Assembly (NCBI GenBank): GCA_002422865.1
Contig: DITN01000021.1
Span: 1-14,521, forward strand
Direction: 5' to 3'
DNA length: 14,521 bases
From: Bacteroidetes bacterium UBA6183
GTDB taxonomy: Bacteria; Bacteroidota; Bacteroidia; UKL13-3
Below, piece by piece: positions 6,337 to 13,416 of the stretch; within the stretch, counting starts at the first letter, position 1; every line of letters begins with the position of its first letter. The notes under the pieces were generated by a model. That model ran no database searches, was not told where the DNA came from, and saw only the letters and a program-made list of their open reading frames with translations. The translations under genes and the position numbers were made by a program.

Positions 6337-7263
6337 TCATAGGGCAGCGGGGGTATTTATTTTCTCGAAGTTTCCAACCATTTGAAACTGTTGAATTTTG
6401 TTTTCAGTGGTCATTTTTACATCAATTACCGCATCGGCATGATGATCGATGTCGCGTGATAATGCTCCGTTTGTTGGTCCTTTCAAAATAACATTTTTTC
6501 CAATATTAATTGAAATGTATAGTTTCAATGATTTACTTTCAAATCTAATTATTTGTACTTCTGTATTTTGATCTAAGGTAATTATACTAATGTTTCTCAA
6601 CTCACGAAGATCAATTTCTATACCATCAACTCTTAAGTGACCAACATGTCGAATGAATTTTTTCCCTAACCATTTAATCTCAGCACGTGAAAACAAAAGA
6701 CTGATTTGGGGATTTTTCGGATCAATTGCGTGGAGCCAAAAATAATTTTCAGGAAAGGAAGTTCCCCAATTCTTTTCCAAGTATCCCATTTCATTAACCA
6801 ACGAATATTGACCATCATCGTAGCATATTTCTCCGGAAACAACATGGCTTGCATTTAATACGGAATGATAGCAAGGAAGACTTGGCACAAAGTACGAATA
6901 GCCCATCGAGTTTTTAAACGTCTGAATAAGTTGATTATTCTTGAAATTTAATTTGATGCTGATGTCTTTCGTATTAATTTCAATCAAGTCTTTAGACAAT
7001 TTGTTCGTTCCCATCACCATGATGTGACGATCTTTATCACAAGTAATTTCATTTTTAGGAAAGTACAAGAGCCTTGGCAATTTGCCTGGAAGTAGCAACT
7101 GAATAAATCCGAAAGTATCAGGTGAATTGGCTGTTGCGTATCCGTATATGATAACAAAGGATGCTTGATGTTCGGAAGAATATACTTTTTGAAACCAACC
7201 TTCGAAATAATTATTCCTGTTAAAAGCGCCTTTTAAACTTGTTGGCTTATATTTTCCGAGCAT
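6337..7263 (-). CDS. Tocopherol-cyclase-like (VTE1-like) family protein
   Basis: The 308-residue product has the N-terminal motif NYFEGWFQKV (about 18-27) and the central motif GYLEKNWGTSFPENYFWLHA (about 160-179). Together these mark the tocopherol cyclase-like family, a lipocalin-related beta fold also found in bacteria that make no tocopherol. Plant members close the chromanol ring of vitamin E; bacterial members mostly have unknown lipid-like substrates, so no reaction is assigned here. No signal peptide or membrane segment is visible, so it is probably cytoplasmic. It is a single gene with no partner on its strand: the toxin pair lies downstream after a promoter, and a broken aldehyde dehydrogenase lies upstream. 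No clear promoter was found before it. The protein appears complete. Confidence 0.65.
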   Translation of the reverse strand: MLGKYKPTSLKGAFNRNNYFEGWFQKVYSSEHQASFVIIYGYATANSPDTFGFIQLLLPGKLPRLLYFPKNEITCDKDRHIMVMGTNKLSKDLIEINTKDISIKLNFKNNQLIQTFKNSMGYSYFVPSLPCYHSVLNASHVVSGEICYDDGQYSLVNEMGYLEKNWGTSFPENYFWLHAIDPKNPQISLLFSRAEIKWLGKKFIRHVGHLRVDGIEIDLRELRNISIITLDQNTEVQIIRFESKSLKLYISINIGKNVILKGPTNGALSRDIDHHADAVIDVKMTTENKIQQFQMVGNFEKINTPAAL

Positions 7264-7306
7264 TGTATGTTATGTATAAATTTTCTTTGCTATAAAAACG
7301 ACTTGC

Positions 7307-7515
7307 TTATGTAAACAATACACCTGTATGATATAAAATGTTTGCTGTAACAAAAACTGATTTTTGAAAATCGGCATAAATAGCCTGTTGCATAAGTGGC
7401 TCATTTTCCTTTAAAATATTACGAAGTTTTTTAACTGCGTTGTACGCCAATCAATATTTTTAGTTTGATTGGTGCTAAAAAATGCTAATTGATCTTTTAC
7501 CGTTTCCTTAATCAT
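7307..7515 (-). pseudogene. Frameshifted, truncated aldehyde dehydrogenase remnant
   Basis: Starting at the ATG at 7515, the minus strand reads MIKETVKDQLAFFSTNQTKN then IDWRTTQLKNFV, which resembles the start of NAD(P)-dependent aldehyde dehydrogenases (pattern ..FF..G.T...+R..QL..L). That frame then stops. A one-base shift near 7419-7427 continues the family pattern as NILKENEPLMQQAIYADFQK (compare ..i.enE..i..Al..D..K.). After about 7358 the resemblance ends and a stop follows at 7307. Only about 55 of the usual ~460 residues remain and no catalytic residue is present, so this is a dead 5' fragment. An independent small gene is unlikely because both frames are needed to recover the family pattern. 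Confidence 0.6.
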
Positions 7516-7587
7516 GTCATTATTAAAGTTAGCTGGAGCAAAAACGCAGCTGAATGCATTCCGAAAATCTGTTTCTAATCTTTGGAA

Positions 7588-7682
7588 TAAAACTATTGAA
7601 ATTTGTGGAAGAAACAACACGCGAAATGATAATGTCTTATGGTTGGTAACTATCGACACACGCACGGCACGTGCGCGTGAAC
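7588..7682 (+). repeat. Direct repeat copy A (~95 bases)
   Basis: This copy aligns with 7848-7943 at roughly four-fifths identity by eye, including identical runs AAGAAACAACACGCGAAAT and CTTATGGTTGGTAACTATCG and the end GTGCGCGTGAAC. Positions 7655-7674 are the right copy of the 20-base repeat that also occurs at 4684-4703. The ends carry imperfect CACGCAC/GTGCGCGTG symmetry. Confidence 0.7.
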
Positions 7683-7847
7683 GAGGCTGTATGGGTCAAT
7701 TCAACAAGATTATATGGTGAACCATGCCTAATCTCACTAATATGTTTAAACGTTATTTCAAAAGGTCTCATAAATGTAGGTGTTTGTTATTGTTTTGCGC
7801 TTGCCTATAAAGTCGGCCTGAGAAAAACGCATTCACACTTTGTATGG

Positions 7848-7943
7848 TAAAACTATCAAATTTTGTTTAAGAAACAACACGCGAAATTATAATTGGCTTA
7901 TGGTTGGTAACTATCGGCACACGAACTTAAAGTGCGCGTGAAC
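7848..7943 (+). repeat. Direct repeat copy B (~96 bases)
   Basis: This is the second copy of the repeat at 7588-7682, 260 bases downstream and in the same orientation. It differs mainly just after CACACG, where ACTTAAA replaces the palindromic core of copy A. The bases that follow, to 8020, hold the short CCACGCGAAAGGATT repeat and no gene. Confidence 0.7.
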
Positions 7944-8020
7944 TGGTGAGCCACGCGAAAGGATTCGCGCAGCAGCCGAGGTCGATTCTCCAGTGTGCTG
8001 TTAGCGGTTGTAATTATCGG

Positions 8021-8641
8021 TTAGGTCAAAATAATTCTTATACACATAGTAGTCAATTGCAATAAAAGAAGTGACTTTATTGTCGCTTGGATAAATTTAT
8101 TCATTTCGGGAAAACTGTCACGGAGAAAAGTCAGTGACATCAAGAGTAATAAGGTTAGATCAGTCAATAATGCAATAGGTTTCAAATCTATACCAAACTT
8201 CTGAGCCAGAATGGAACACGCTATCGAAAGAATTTGAATTGTCAGTATTGCTATTAAATGTCCTCTTACTTCTTTAACCTCCGAACTATATCTTTTTAAA
8301 ATAAGACCGATCAGTACTGGTCTTGCAAGCGTGTCGGCAATGGTTCCAACCATCAGAATTAGAGATGCACCTTGAACATGAAATATTTTCAAAACAGCCC
8401 CGATAATTACTGCAGAAGAAAGGCCAAGTAATACTCTTAGAAGTGTCGATTGTGATTGGTACAAATAGTAATACAGAGTCAGTAAAACAGCAGAGAGGAC
8501 TGTCAAATAGATTATGGTCTGTCCCGCCTGTATTTCAGTAATCTTTAACAGATATAAAATGAAAAACAGGGCTGGAATAAGTGGCCATATCAGAAACTCA
8601 ATTCTACGATTATGATTGCTTAGGTTCATCATCAGTGTCAA
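8021..8641 (-). CDS. Small polytopic membrane protein with a GldL-like motif
   Basis: The 206-residue product is very hydrophobic with about six membrane segments. The sequence GAVLKIFHVQGASLILMVG (about 81-99) resembles the G.LFKI.HWPGA..LL..G motif of the N-terminal region of GldL and of many small Bacteroidota membrane proteins. It lacks the long cytoplasmic part of GldL, so a gliding or type IX secretion role is not claimed; it is a hypothetical membrane protein sharing that membrane motif. Two starts are close together, at 8641 and 8629 (MTLM, MNLS); the longer is reported. It stands alone, flanked by repeat-rich DNA on both sides, and no typical promoter was found upstream. Confidence 0.6.
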   Translation of the reverse strand: MTLMMNLSNHNRRIEFLIWPLIPALFFILYLLKITEIQAGQTIIYLTVLSAVLLTLYYYLYQSQSTLLRVLLGLSSAVIIGAVLKIFHVQGASLILMVGTIADTLARPVLIGLILKRYSSEVKEVRGHLIAILTIQILSIACSILAQKFGIDLKPIALLTDLTLLLLMSLTFLRDSFPEMNKFIQATIKSLLLLQLTTMCIRIILT

Positions 8642-8901
8642 TTATTACCGCATAACTTACTTATCTGCGTACCTCATTCCTTGGTTAGGTGCACAATATT
8701 GTATTAAACATTCAATATTGCGAAGGTTTATCCGGTTATAAACGGATAAGTGTTTCGTATTAATTTTAAATAGAGTAAATGAATTAGGGCTAGTGGTTTT
8801 CATTTGAATTAGGGGTTTAATACCATACCAAATAAGGAATTTATTGGTATAAAAACAAACTAAATTTTGGGACGAAATCAAACTAGTTATCAATAGGTTC
8901 T

Positions 8902-8966
8902 ACCCCTCAGTCATGGCTGTGCTAATGGCCATACATGACAGCTCCCCTAACAGGGGAGCAGCGCGT
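8902..8966 (+). repeat. Palindromic repeat unit, copy 1
   Basis: The unit contains two hairpins: an imperfect one, ATGGC...GCCAT with outer TCATG/CATGA arms, and a perfect seven-base one, GCTCCCC-taaca-GGGGAGC. It is almost identical to the unit at 9118-9182, with changes such as CAGTCATGG to CATTCATGG. Confidence 0.75.
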
Positions 8967-9032
8967 ACCATCAATAATTTTCGTGTATGACTAAAACTTT
9001 ATGTTAACAGTAAATCTTTAAACGGAAGTGCT

Positions 9033-9051
9033 CCCCTCCTTTGAGGAGGGG
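9033..9051. repeat. CCCCTCC-tttga-GGAGGGG hairpin
   Basis: A perfect seven-base stem with a five-base loop, followed by GTGGCCGCAGGCCGGGGTGG. It lies between the two repeat units and looks like the C/G-rich non-coding repeats common in Bacteroidota. There is no T-run, so it is not a typical terminator. Confidence 0.55.
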
Positions 9052-9070
9052 TGGCCGCAGGCCGGGGTGG

Positions 9071-9111
9071 TACCCCTCAGTCATGCCTACGCTAAAGGCC
9101 ATTAATGAGAG
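9071..9111 (+). repeat. Partial, diverged palindromic repeat unit
   Basis: TACCCCTCAGTCATG begins like copy 1 (8901-8915) and then diverges (CCTACGCTAAAGGCCATTAATGA), lacking the GCTCCCC hairpin. It sits directly before the full copy at 9118. Confidence 0.6.
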
Positions 9112-9117
9112 TGACGC

Positions 9118-9182
9118 ACCCCTCATTCATGGCTGTGCTAATGGCCATTCATGACAGCTCCCCTAACAGGGGAGCAGCGCTT
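9118..9182 (+). repeat. Palindromic repeat unit, copy 2
   Basis: This is the near-identical second copy of 8902-8966 in the same orientation, including the hairpin GCTCCCC-taaca-GGGGAGC and the end AGCAGCGC. Confidence 0.75.
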
Positions 9183-9345
9183 CCGTTTGGTGATTATCTT
9201 AAGGAAGTAAATTATTGTTTGAAAGTTAAACCCGGCTTAGCGGGTGGAGTGAGCTACCCCGAAGTGCGTTGGTTATAGCGTTGGCGGAGTAGCACGGAAC
9301 ACGCGGTGCAGTGTGTAGCGCAGCGAAACGTCTGTAAAGCCCCAA

Positions 9346-9717
9346 TTAATGCGCTATGAGTTTAGATAAAATAACTTGTGCTATGCTTTCGGCACGTTGT
9401 ATGGCAAGGGTTGCGTTTGGTCCTTCGAAGTGTTCGTTAACCGTGGCGGTAAACAAACTTAGCCAGCGGTTGAAGTGTTTTTTACTTAACGGATTTTTAT
9501 GGTGTATGTGTTTATGTTTGGCCATAGGATTGCCCGAGTAATCGCCCGAAAACAATAAAATGTTTTCCCAAAAGATATACATGATAGGTAAGTGTTTTTT
9601 CCAATTGGTGTGCTCAAAGTACACACTTAATAAGGCATCTTTTTTTACCTTTTCGTAAAACGCGTTCACCAATAATTCAATGTGGGTTTTACTGTTTATA
9701 TCGGTTAGCTTTTTCAT
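9346..9717 (-). CDS. Group III truncated haemoglobin
   Basis: The 123-residue product matches group III truncated haemoglobins: FYEKV with the likely B10 Tyr (Y21), KKHLPIMYIFW with the likely E7 His (H42), SGDYSGNPMAKH, and KKHFNRWLSLF with the probable proximal haem-ligand His (H81). A His-rich stretch, KHKHIHHK, is at 68-75. It is cytoplasmic, with no signal peptide. Family members bind O2 and NO; the best-studied one, Ctb of Campylobacter, is linked to nitrosative stress. Here it ends a gene run that includes nos maturation genes, so handling of NO made during denitrification is a reasonable inference. It is 47 bases after tryptophan dioxygenase on the same strand and has an unusually strong ribosome binding site. 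Confidence 0.88.
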   Translation of the reverse strand: MKKLTDINSKTHIELLVNAFYEKVKKDALLSVYFEHTNWKKHLPIMYIFWENILLFSGDYSGNPMAKHKHIHHKNPLSKKHFNRWLSLFTATVNEHFEGPNATLAIQRAESIAQVILSKLIAH

Positions 9718-9723
9718 AAACTA

Positions 9724-9730
9724 CTCCTTT
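9724..9730 (-). promoter_or_regulatory. Strong Shine-Dalgarno (AAAGGAG) for the haemoglobin gene
   Basis: AAAGGAG lies six bases before the ATG. Most other genes in this window lack such a sequence, as is usual in Bacteroidota, so it supports the chosen start. Confidence 0.6.
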
Positions 9731-9764
9731 GTTTTAGGATAACCTTATTGGATTATGGTTGCTT

Positions 9765-10673
9765 TCAAGCTTCGTTGCCCCAGGTTTGTTTTTCGGCATC
9801 GCTCCACAACTCGGGGAAAAATTTACGTTGCTGAAATTGCGGGTGTAAATACTTTTTCCACTCGGAGCCTCCTGTGGCTTGTTGGTTTTCGTTTTTACTG
9901 TCGAGGTAATGTTTGGCTGTACTTAAATGCACCATAGGCCAAACCACATTATACAGGTGATCGAACTCGCGCAGTTTATCGTTTAACGCTGCGCTTTTAT
10001 CGGGTATGGCTGCTATTCTCTCGGCTATGGTGTTGCCCGAAACTTTTTGTGCCAGGGTTTTAAATTCATCCAAATATTTTTCTTCAAACAATTGTAGGGT
10101 AAGTGTTTTTTGTCCGGTTTTACGGTTTAGCCCGGCATCTTTCCAATAAATGTGTTCAAACAATTCGTCAATAGTTGGGTTGGCCGATAAACGTTCTTGT
10201 CCGGCTTTGTTTACCAAATTTTTAATAGGTGTGCAGTAAATTTCTATAAACCTAAATTGTGCGCTTTGAAAACCGCTTGCAGGTGCAAGCGTTGCCCTAA
10301 AAGTGTTGTAGTCATCATAATCCATGCCGTCTTTCATAATATCGAAAGAGTTGGTAAGCATTTGGGTATAACGAATAATGCGGGTGAGTTTATTTAACAA
10401 ATACGCCTGGGTTAAAACGGGTTCGTTTACTACCTGTTTAATTTCGTGTAAGGTTAATTTTAAAAACAACTCAGTAACCTGATGGTACATGATAAAAATT
10501 TCCTCGTCTTTAAAATTGGTACGTGGTTTTTGCAAAGAAAGTAAAGTGTCAACTTCCACATAATCCCAGTAAGTAATGGGTTTGGCGTGGTATAGTCCAT
10601 TTAAATAAGTCTCCGGGTTTTCTCCCGCTGATTCGTATTTTTCTTGCAGTTTTTTTAAAATATCGTTGTTCAT
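9765..10673 (-). CDS. kynA: Tryptophan 2,3-dioxygenase
   Basis: The 302-residue product is a tryptophan 2,3-dioxygenase, a haem enzyme that uses O2 to open L-tryptophan to N-formylkynurenine, the first step of the kynurenine pathway. The motif DEEIFIMYHQVTELFLKLTLHE holds the distal His (H64). FRATLAPASGFQSAQFR holds the substrate-binding Arg (R126). WPMVH at 245-249 aligns with the proximal haem ligand (H249), and ATGGSEW replaces the more usual GTGGSS. Length and motif order are normal. It begins only ten bases after the nosY stop codon, so it is probably on the same transcript; no other kynurenine-pathway gene is in the window. TDO consumes O2 and can be blocked by NO, which makes its place after nos genes curious. 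The haemoglobin gene follows 47 bases downstream. Confidence 0.93.
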   Translation of the reverse strand: MNNDILKKLQEKYESAGENPETYLNGLYHAKPITYWDYVEVDTLLSLQKPRTNFKDEEIFIMYHQVTELFLKLTLHEIKQVVNEPVLTQAYLLNKLTRIIRYTQMLTNSFDIMKDGMDYDDYNTFRATLAPASGFQSAQFRFIEIYCTPIKNLVNKAGQERLSANPTIDELFEHIYWKDAGLNRKTGQKTLTLQLFEEKYLDEFKTLAQKVSGNTIAERIAAIPDKSAALNDKLREFDHLYNVVWPMVHLSTAKHYLDSKNENQQATGGSEWKKYLHPQFQQRKFFPELWSDAEKQTWGNEA

Positions 10674-10683
10674 GTTCGTACTT

Positions 10684-11451
10684 TTATAAATCTTTCTTAT
10701 TGAATTTTTTTAATGATATGAGAAAAGGAACCAATGCCCAAACCAATAAAATAAGGAATGAAACAATGATGCCATTTCCGCTTCCGTAAAATGCTTTAAA
10801 TATGGCTCCGGTGTAACCTAACAATGCCGAAATATCTAATTGCAACAACATTAATATGCGGGCAATATCAACCGGACTTAACATGGTAATTAATACCATG
10901 GCTTGCTCAATGGGGTAATCTGCCAACTGAAACAGCATGAACAAAACAAGGCCATCAAACAACATGGTAAAAAACAACCAAAGCATAATAGACATGCCTA
11001 TGCCTTTGGCTTTGTCGCGCGTGAGTACTGCACTTAAAAATGCAATGGCAATAAATATAATGGTGACTAAAAATCCGGTAATGTTAAACACAATACCAAT
11101 GTGTAAGGGGGCATAAAGTAAAAGTGGTAAACCAATACCAATAAAAAATGCGGTGATTAAAGCCAAACACAAACCAATGTATAAACTTATCCAAATTTTA
11201 CTGCGCTTAATGGGCTGACTTACCAATAACTCAATAAACTCTGAACTGTTGTAAATATAAATGGTGGAAAAAATAATGCTCACCAATGGAACGGTTAACA
11301 ACATAATATTAAGTAAGGTGAGTAAACCTTTGGCGCTGTTGTCTTCTAAACTAAATACACTCCAGGCCAATACGGCCAATAGAATGGCGTAGGAGAGTAC
11401 AATTTTATTTTTAATGATGTCGAGCATCACAAACTTGATGATTCTATTCAT
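10684..11451 (-). CDS. nosY: NosY, membrane subunit of the nos ABC transporter
   Basis: The 255-residue product has about six membrane segments and no soluble domain, as in ABC-2 type permeases of the NosY family. Motifs include IYIYNSSEFIELLVSQPIKRSKIW near residue 65-88, the conserved loop after the second segment. NosY pairs with the ATPase NosF and works with periplasmic NosD in maturing the copper centres of nitrous oxide reductase; a sulfur species is thought to be exported. It overlaps nosF by eight bases (ATGAATAG is both its start and the nosF end), so the two are translationally coupled. The family was identified by its neighbours as much as by sequence. Confidence 0.88.
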   Translation of the reverse strand: MNRIIKFVMLDIIKNKIVLSYAILLAVLAWSVFSLEDNSAKGLLTLLNIMLLTVPLVSIIFSTIYIYNSSEFIELLVSQPIKRSKIWISLYIGLCLALITAFFIGIGLPLLLYAPLHIGIVFNITGFLVTIIFIAIAFLSAVLTRDKAKGIGMSIMLWLFFTMLFDGLVLFMLFQLADYPIEQAMVLITMLSPVDIARILMLLQLDISALLGYTGAIFKAFYGSGNGIIVSFLILLVWALVPFLISLKKFNKKDL

Positions 11452-12157
11452 GGTAGCCCGATTTTAAAATGTGGGTAATTGCTTTTGATAAGGTGGTTTG
11501 TCCGGTTTCTGATTTAATTTTTTGGGTATCTTTATGAAAACGAACTTGTCCTTCTTGCATAAAAATTAAATGTGTAACCAAATCATCCAGCTCGCTTAAT
11601 AAATGTGAAGTAATGATGATGAGTTTGCCTTTTTCTTTTTCCTTGATGATTTTTTCTTTGAGCAATTCTGCTGCAATAGGGTCTAAACCTGCTGTGGGTT
11701 CATCCAGTATCAATACATCAGGATTAAACATAAAGGCTATGGTTGCACTTACTTTTTGTGTGGTACCACCTGATAAGGTACGCATTTTTTTTGAGGATAA
11801 ACTTTCTATTTGATACGTGTGCATCAATTCGTTGTCCTCGGCAGTTTCACTTTTTCTGATGTTTTTAATCATGTGTATTACTTGGCCAATACTCATGTTT
11901 TCGGGGTAACGACCAATTTGTGGCATGTAGCCTATTTGGTTGCGGTAGGTTACATCTTTGTTGATGGGTTTTTGGTTAAACAATATGGTGCCCGAATCGG
12001 GAACAACCATACCAAGTATAGATTTTATAAGGGTAGTTTTACCACAACCGTTTGGGCCAATAAGTGCTACACATTCGCCTTTATTTAATTTTAGCGAAAC
12101 ATCATGAAGCACTTGTAGTTTGCCAAATCGTTTGGATAAGTTTTGAATTTCAATCAT
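11444..12157 (-). CDS. nosF: NosF, ATPase of the nos ABC transporter
   Basis: The 237-residue product is an ABC ATPase with all core motifs: Walker A GPNGCGKTT (34-42), Q-loop Gln near Q80, signature LSGGT (128-132), Walker B VLILDEP (148-154) and H-loop H185 (IITSHLLSEL). It powers the NosY permease in the NosDFY complex. It overlaps nosD by four bases (ATGA) upstream and nosY by eight bases downstream, typical of a tightly coupled operon. Alone it could be any ABC-2 ATPase; its place between nosD and nosY fixes the call. Confidence 0.92.
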   Translation of the reverse strand: MIEIQNLSKRFGKLQVLHDVSLKLNKGECVALIGPNGCGKTTLIKSILGMVVPDSGTILFNQKPINKDVTYRNQIGYMPQIGRYPENMSIGQVIHMIKNIRKSETAEDNELMHTYQIESLSSKKMRTLSGGTTQKVSATIAFMFNPDVLILDEPTAGLDPIAAELLKEKIIKEKEKGKLIIITSHLLSELDDLVTHLIFMQEGQVRFHKDTQKIKSETGQTTLSKAITHILKSGYHE

Positions 12158-13416
12158 AATTTAATTGCACGCATTAGCGGTTGGTTATCAATAAAATTTT
12201 CGGGTGTAAGGCTTGGAATAATTTTTTCTGATTCTTCGAGCATGCTGATAAAAAAGCTTCTGAACAATAACATTACGGGGGCGTTCATTTCAACAATTAC
12301 CGAAAATAAACTAAGCGGATGATAAGGTACATCACCAATATTGTTTTTATCTAAATCGTATCCTTTGTATTTGTCCCAGTAGTTTTGAATAAACTCGTTT
12401 AGTACCACTGTTCCGTTTGTACTTACATCAAAAGTATTGCCTAAAAAATTGTTTTGGGTAACTTTATTGTCCATACAACTGGCTTGTATTTTCATGCCCC
12501 AGCCGTTTTCTTTAAAGCTGTTTTTTTCAACTACAATGCGGTTTGTGCCTTCCATATAAATACCTGTTGTGTTTGCCGAAAAGCGGTTGTTAAAGATGTA
12601 GCTGTCTGAAATTTCTTTAAGCAATAAACCATAAGCAGCATCGCCCCAATTGTTTTCAAACCAATTGTTAAACATTTTCACATCTTTGGTAAACATTACT
12701 GCAACACCTGCACCATTACCTCTAAACACGTTACTGATGTAGGCATCACTATTTGAAAACATAAAGTGTAAACCGTACCGAATATTATTATAAGCTATGT
12801 TGCGCCAAATAATAGAGCCTGTTACAAACTCGAAGTAAATGCCATCACGGTGTCCGGTAATGTTGTTGCCAATTATCTGTAGGCTATCACTTTTCCAGCA
12901 ATGAATGCCGTTGCCTATTTGCTGTTCTTCAACTCCGTATGCAGTAATTTTATTGTTTTTTATGATGCAGTGTTTGCCGTATTGAATGTAAATGCCAAAA
13001 AAATTATCATCCAATATGTTGTTTGATATGGTTACATGATTGGCATCATACACTTTTATTCCTCCGGGGTCATCAAGGGTTCCGTATCCTGAGTTTTTTA
13101 TGGTAAATCCGTTTATGGTAACGTTACTTGATTTAATAGAAAGTATTTCAAACTTTTTTTGTCCGTCTAATATTGGATTTCCATTACCAATAAAAAATAA
13201 GGGTTTATCAATTACTATATTTCCTTCTTGGTACAAACCAGCGTGAACAACCACCGTATCATAAGCAGCGGTTTGCGCCAAGGTTTTTTTGATGGATTTG
13301 CCGTCCTTTTGTTGGTTAACATGCCATGTTTTGGCATTGCCAAGAAGCGCAGGTAACATCAAACCAATGATGGTTAGTAGTTGCAAATATTTAATATGAC
13401 AAGTGCCTATTCCCAT
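12154..13416 (-). CDS. nosD: NosD, periplasmic beta-helix maturation protein
   Basis: The 420-residue product has an N-terminal signal peptide (about 1-28, ending GNA-KTW) and then repeated parallel beta-helix turns (about 45-330). These include family motifs GNGIHCWKSDSLQIIGNNIT, GHRDGIYFEF, NIRYGLHFMFSN and GYDLDKNNIGDVPY. Family knowledge: NosD acts with NosF and NosY in the periplasm to build the CuZ centre of nitrous oxide reductase. The start overlaps the end of nosL by ten bases, and the end overlaps nosF by four bases. Length and motif content look complete. Confidence 0.93.
   Translation of the reverse strand: MGIGTCHIKYLQLLTIIGLMLPALLGNAKTWHVNQQKDGKSIKKTLAQTAAYDTVVVHAGLYQEGNIVIDKPLFFIGNGNPILDGQKKFEILSIKSSNVTINGFTIKNSGYGTLDDPGGIKVYDANHVTISNNILDDNFFGIYIQYGKHCIIKNNKITAYGVEEQQIGNGIHCWKSDSLQIIGNNITGHRDGIYFEFVTGSIIWRNIAYNNIRYGLHFMFSNSDAYISNVFRGNGAGVAVMFTKDVKMFNNWFENNWGDAAYGLLLKEISDSYIFNNRFSANTTGIYMEGTNRIVVEKNSFKENGWGMKIQASCMDNKVTQNNFLGNTFDVSTNGTVVLNEFIQNYWDKYKGYDLDKNNIGDVPYHPLSLFSVIVEMNAPVMLLFRSFFISMLEESEKIIPSLTPENFIDNQPLMRAIKL

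Larger units (their letters stand above)
7264..8020. other. 757-base region of gene remnants and repeats, no intact gene
   Basis: The stretch holds the aldehyde dehydrogenase remnant (7307-7515), two copies of a ~95-base direct repeat (7588-7682 and 7848-7943), the right copy of the 20-base repeat (7655-7674) and a short repeat at 7951-7965. Open frames crossing it (for example 7411-7665 minus and 7514-7720 plus) run through repeat sequence and do not look like genes. Confidence 0.55.
8642..9345. other. 704-base non-coding region with palindromic repeats
   Basis: No credible gene is seen; an open frame at 8657-8893 (minus) has no recognisable features and skewed composition. The left part is AT-rich with a seven-base stem hairpin, TTATCCG/CGGATAA, at 8728-8749. 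From 8902 to 9182 there are repeated palindromic units. The right part (9184-9345) is richer in G and C, contains a small CCCG-GCTTAG-CGGG hairpin and runs into the end of the haemoglobin gene. Confidence 0.55.

Noticed and set aside
7411..7665. 84-codon minus-strand frame taken as a gene
   Set aside because: Its first half is the direct repeat; its second half is the aldehyde dehydrogenase remnant that needs a frameshift to continue.
7588..7943. Integron attC-like recombination sites
   Set aside because: The repeats have partial CACGCAC/GTGCGCGTG symmetry, but I found no paired GTTRRRY/RYYYAAC boxes in the right arrangement and no integrase.
8021..8641. Calling the 206-residue membrane protein GldL
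   Set aside because: It has one GldL-like motif only, lacks the long C-terminal part and has no gliding-gene neighbours.
8657..8893. 78-codon minus-strand frame in the AT-rich spacer
   Set aside because: No recognisable motif, no ribosome site, and it ends in repeat-rich DNA; judged a chance frame.
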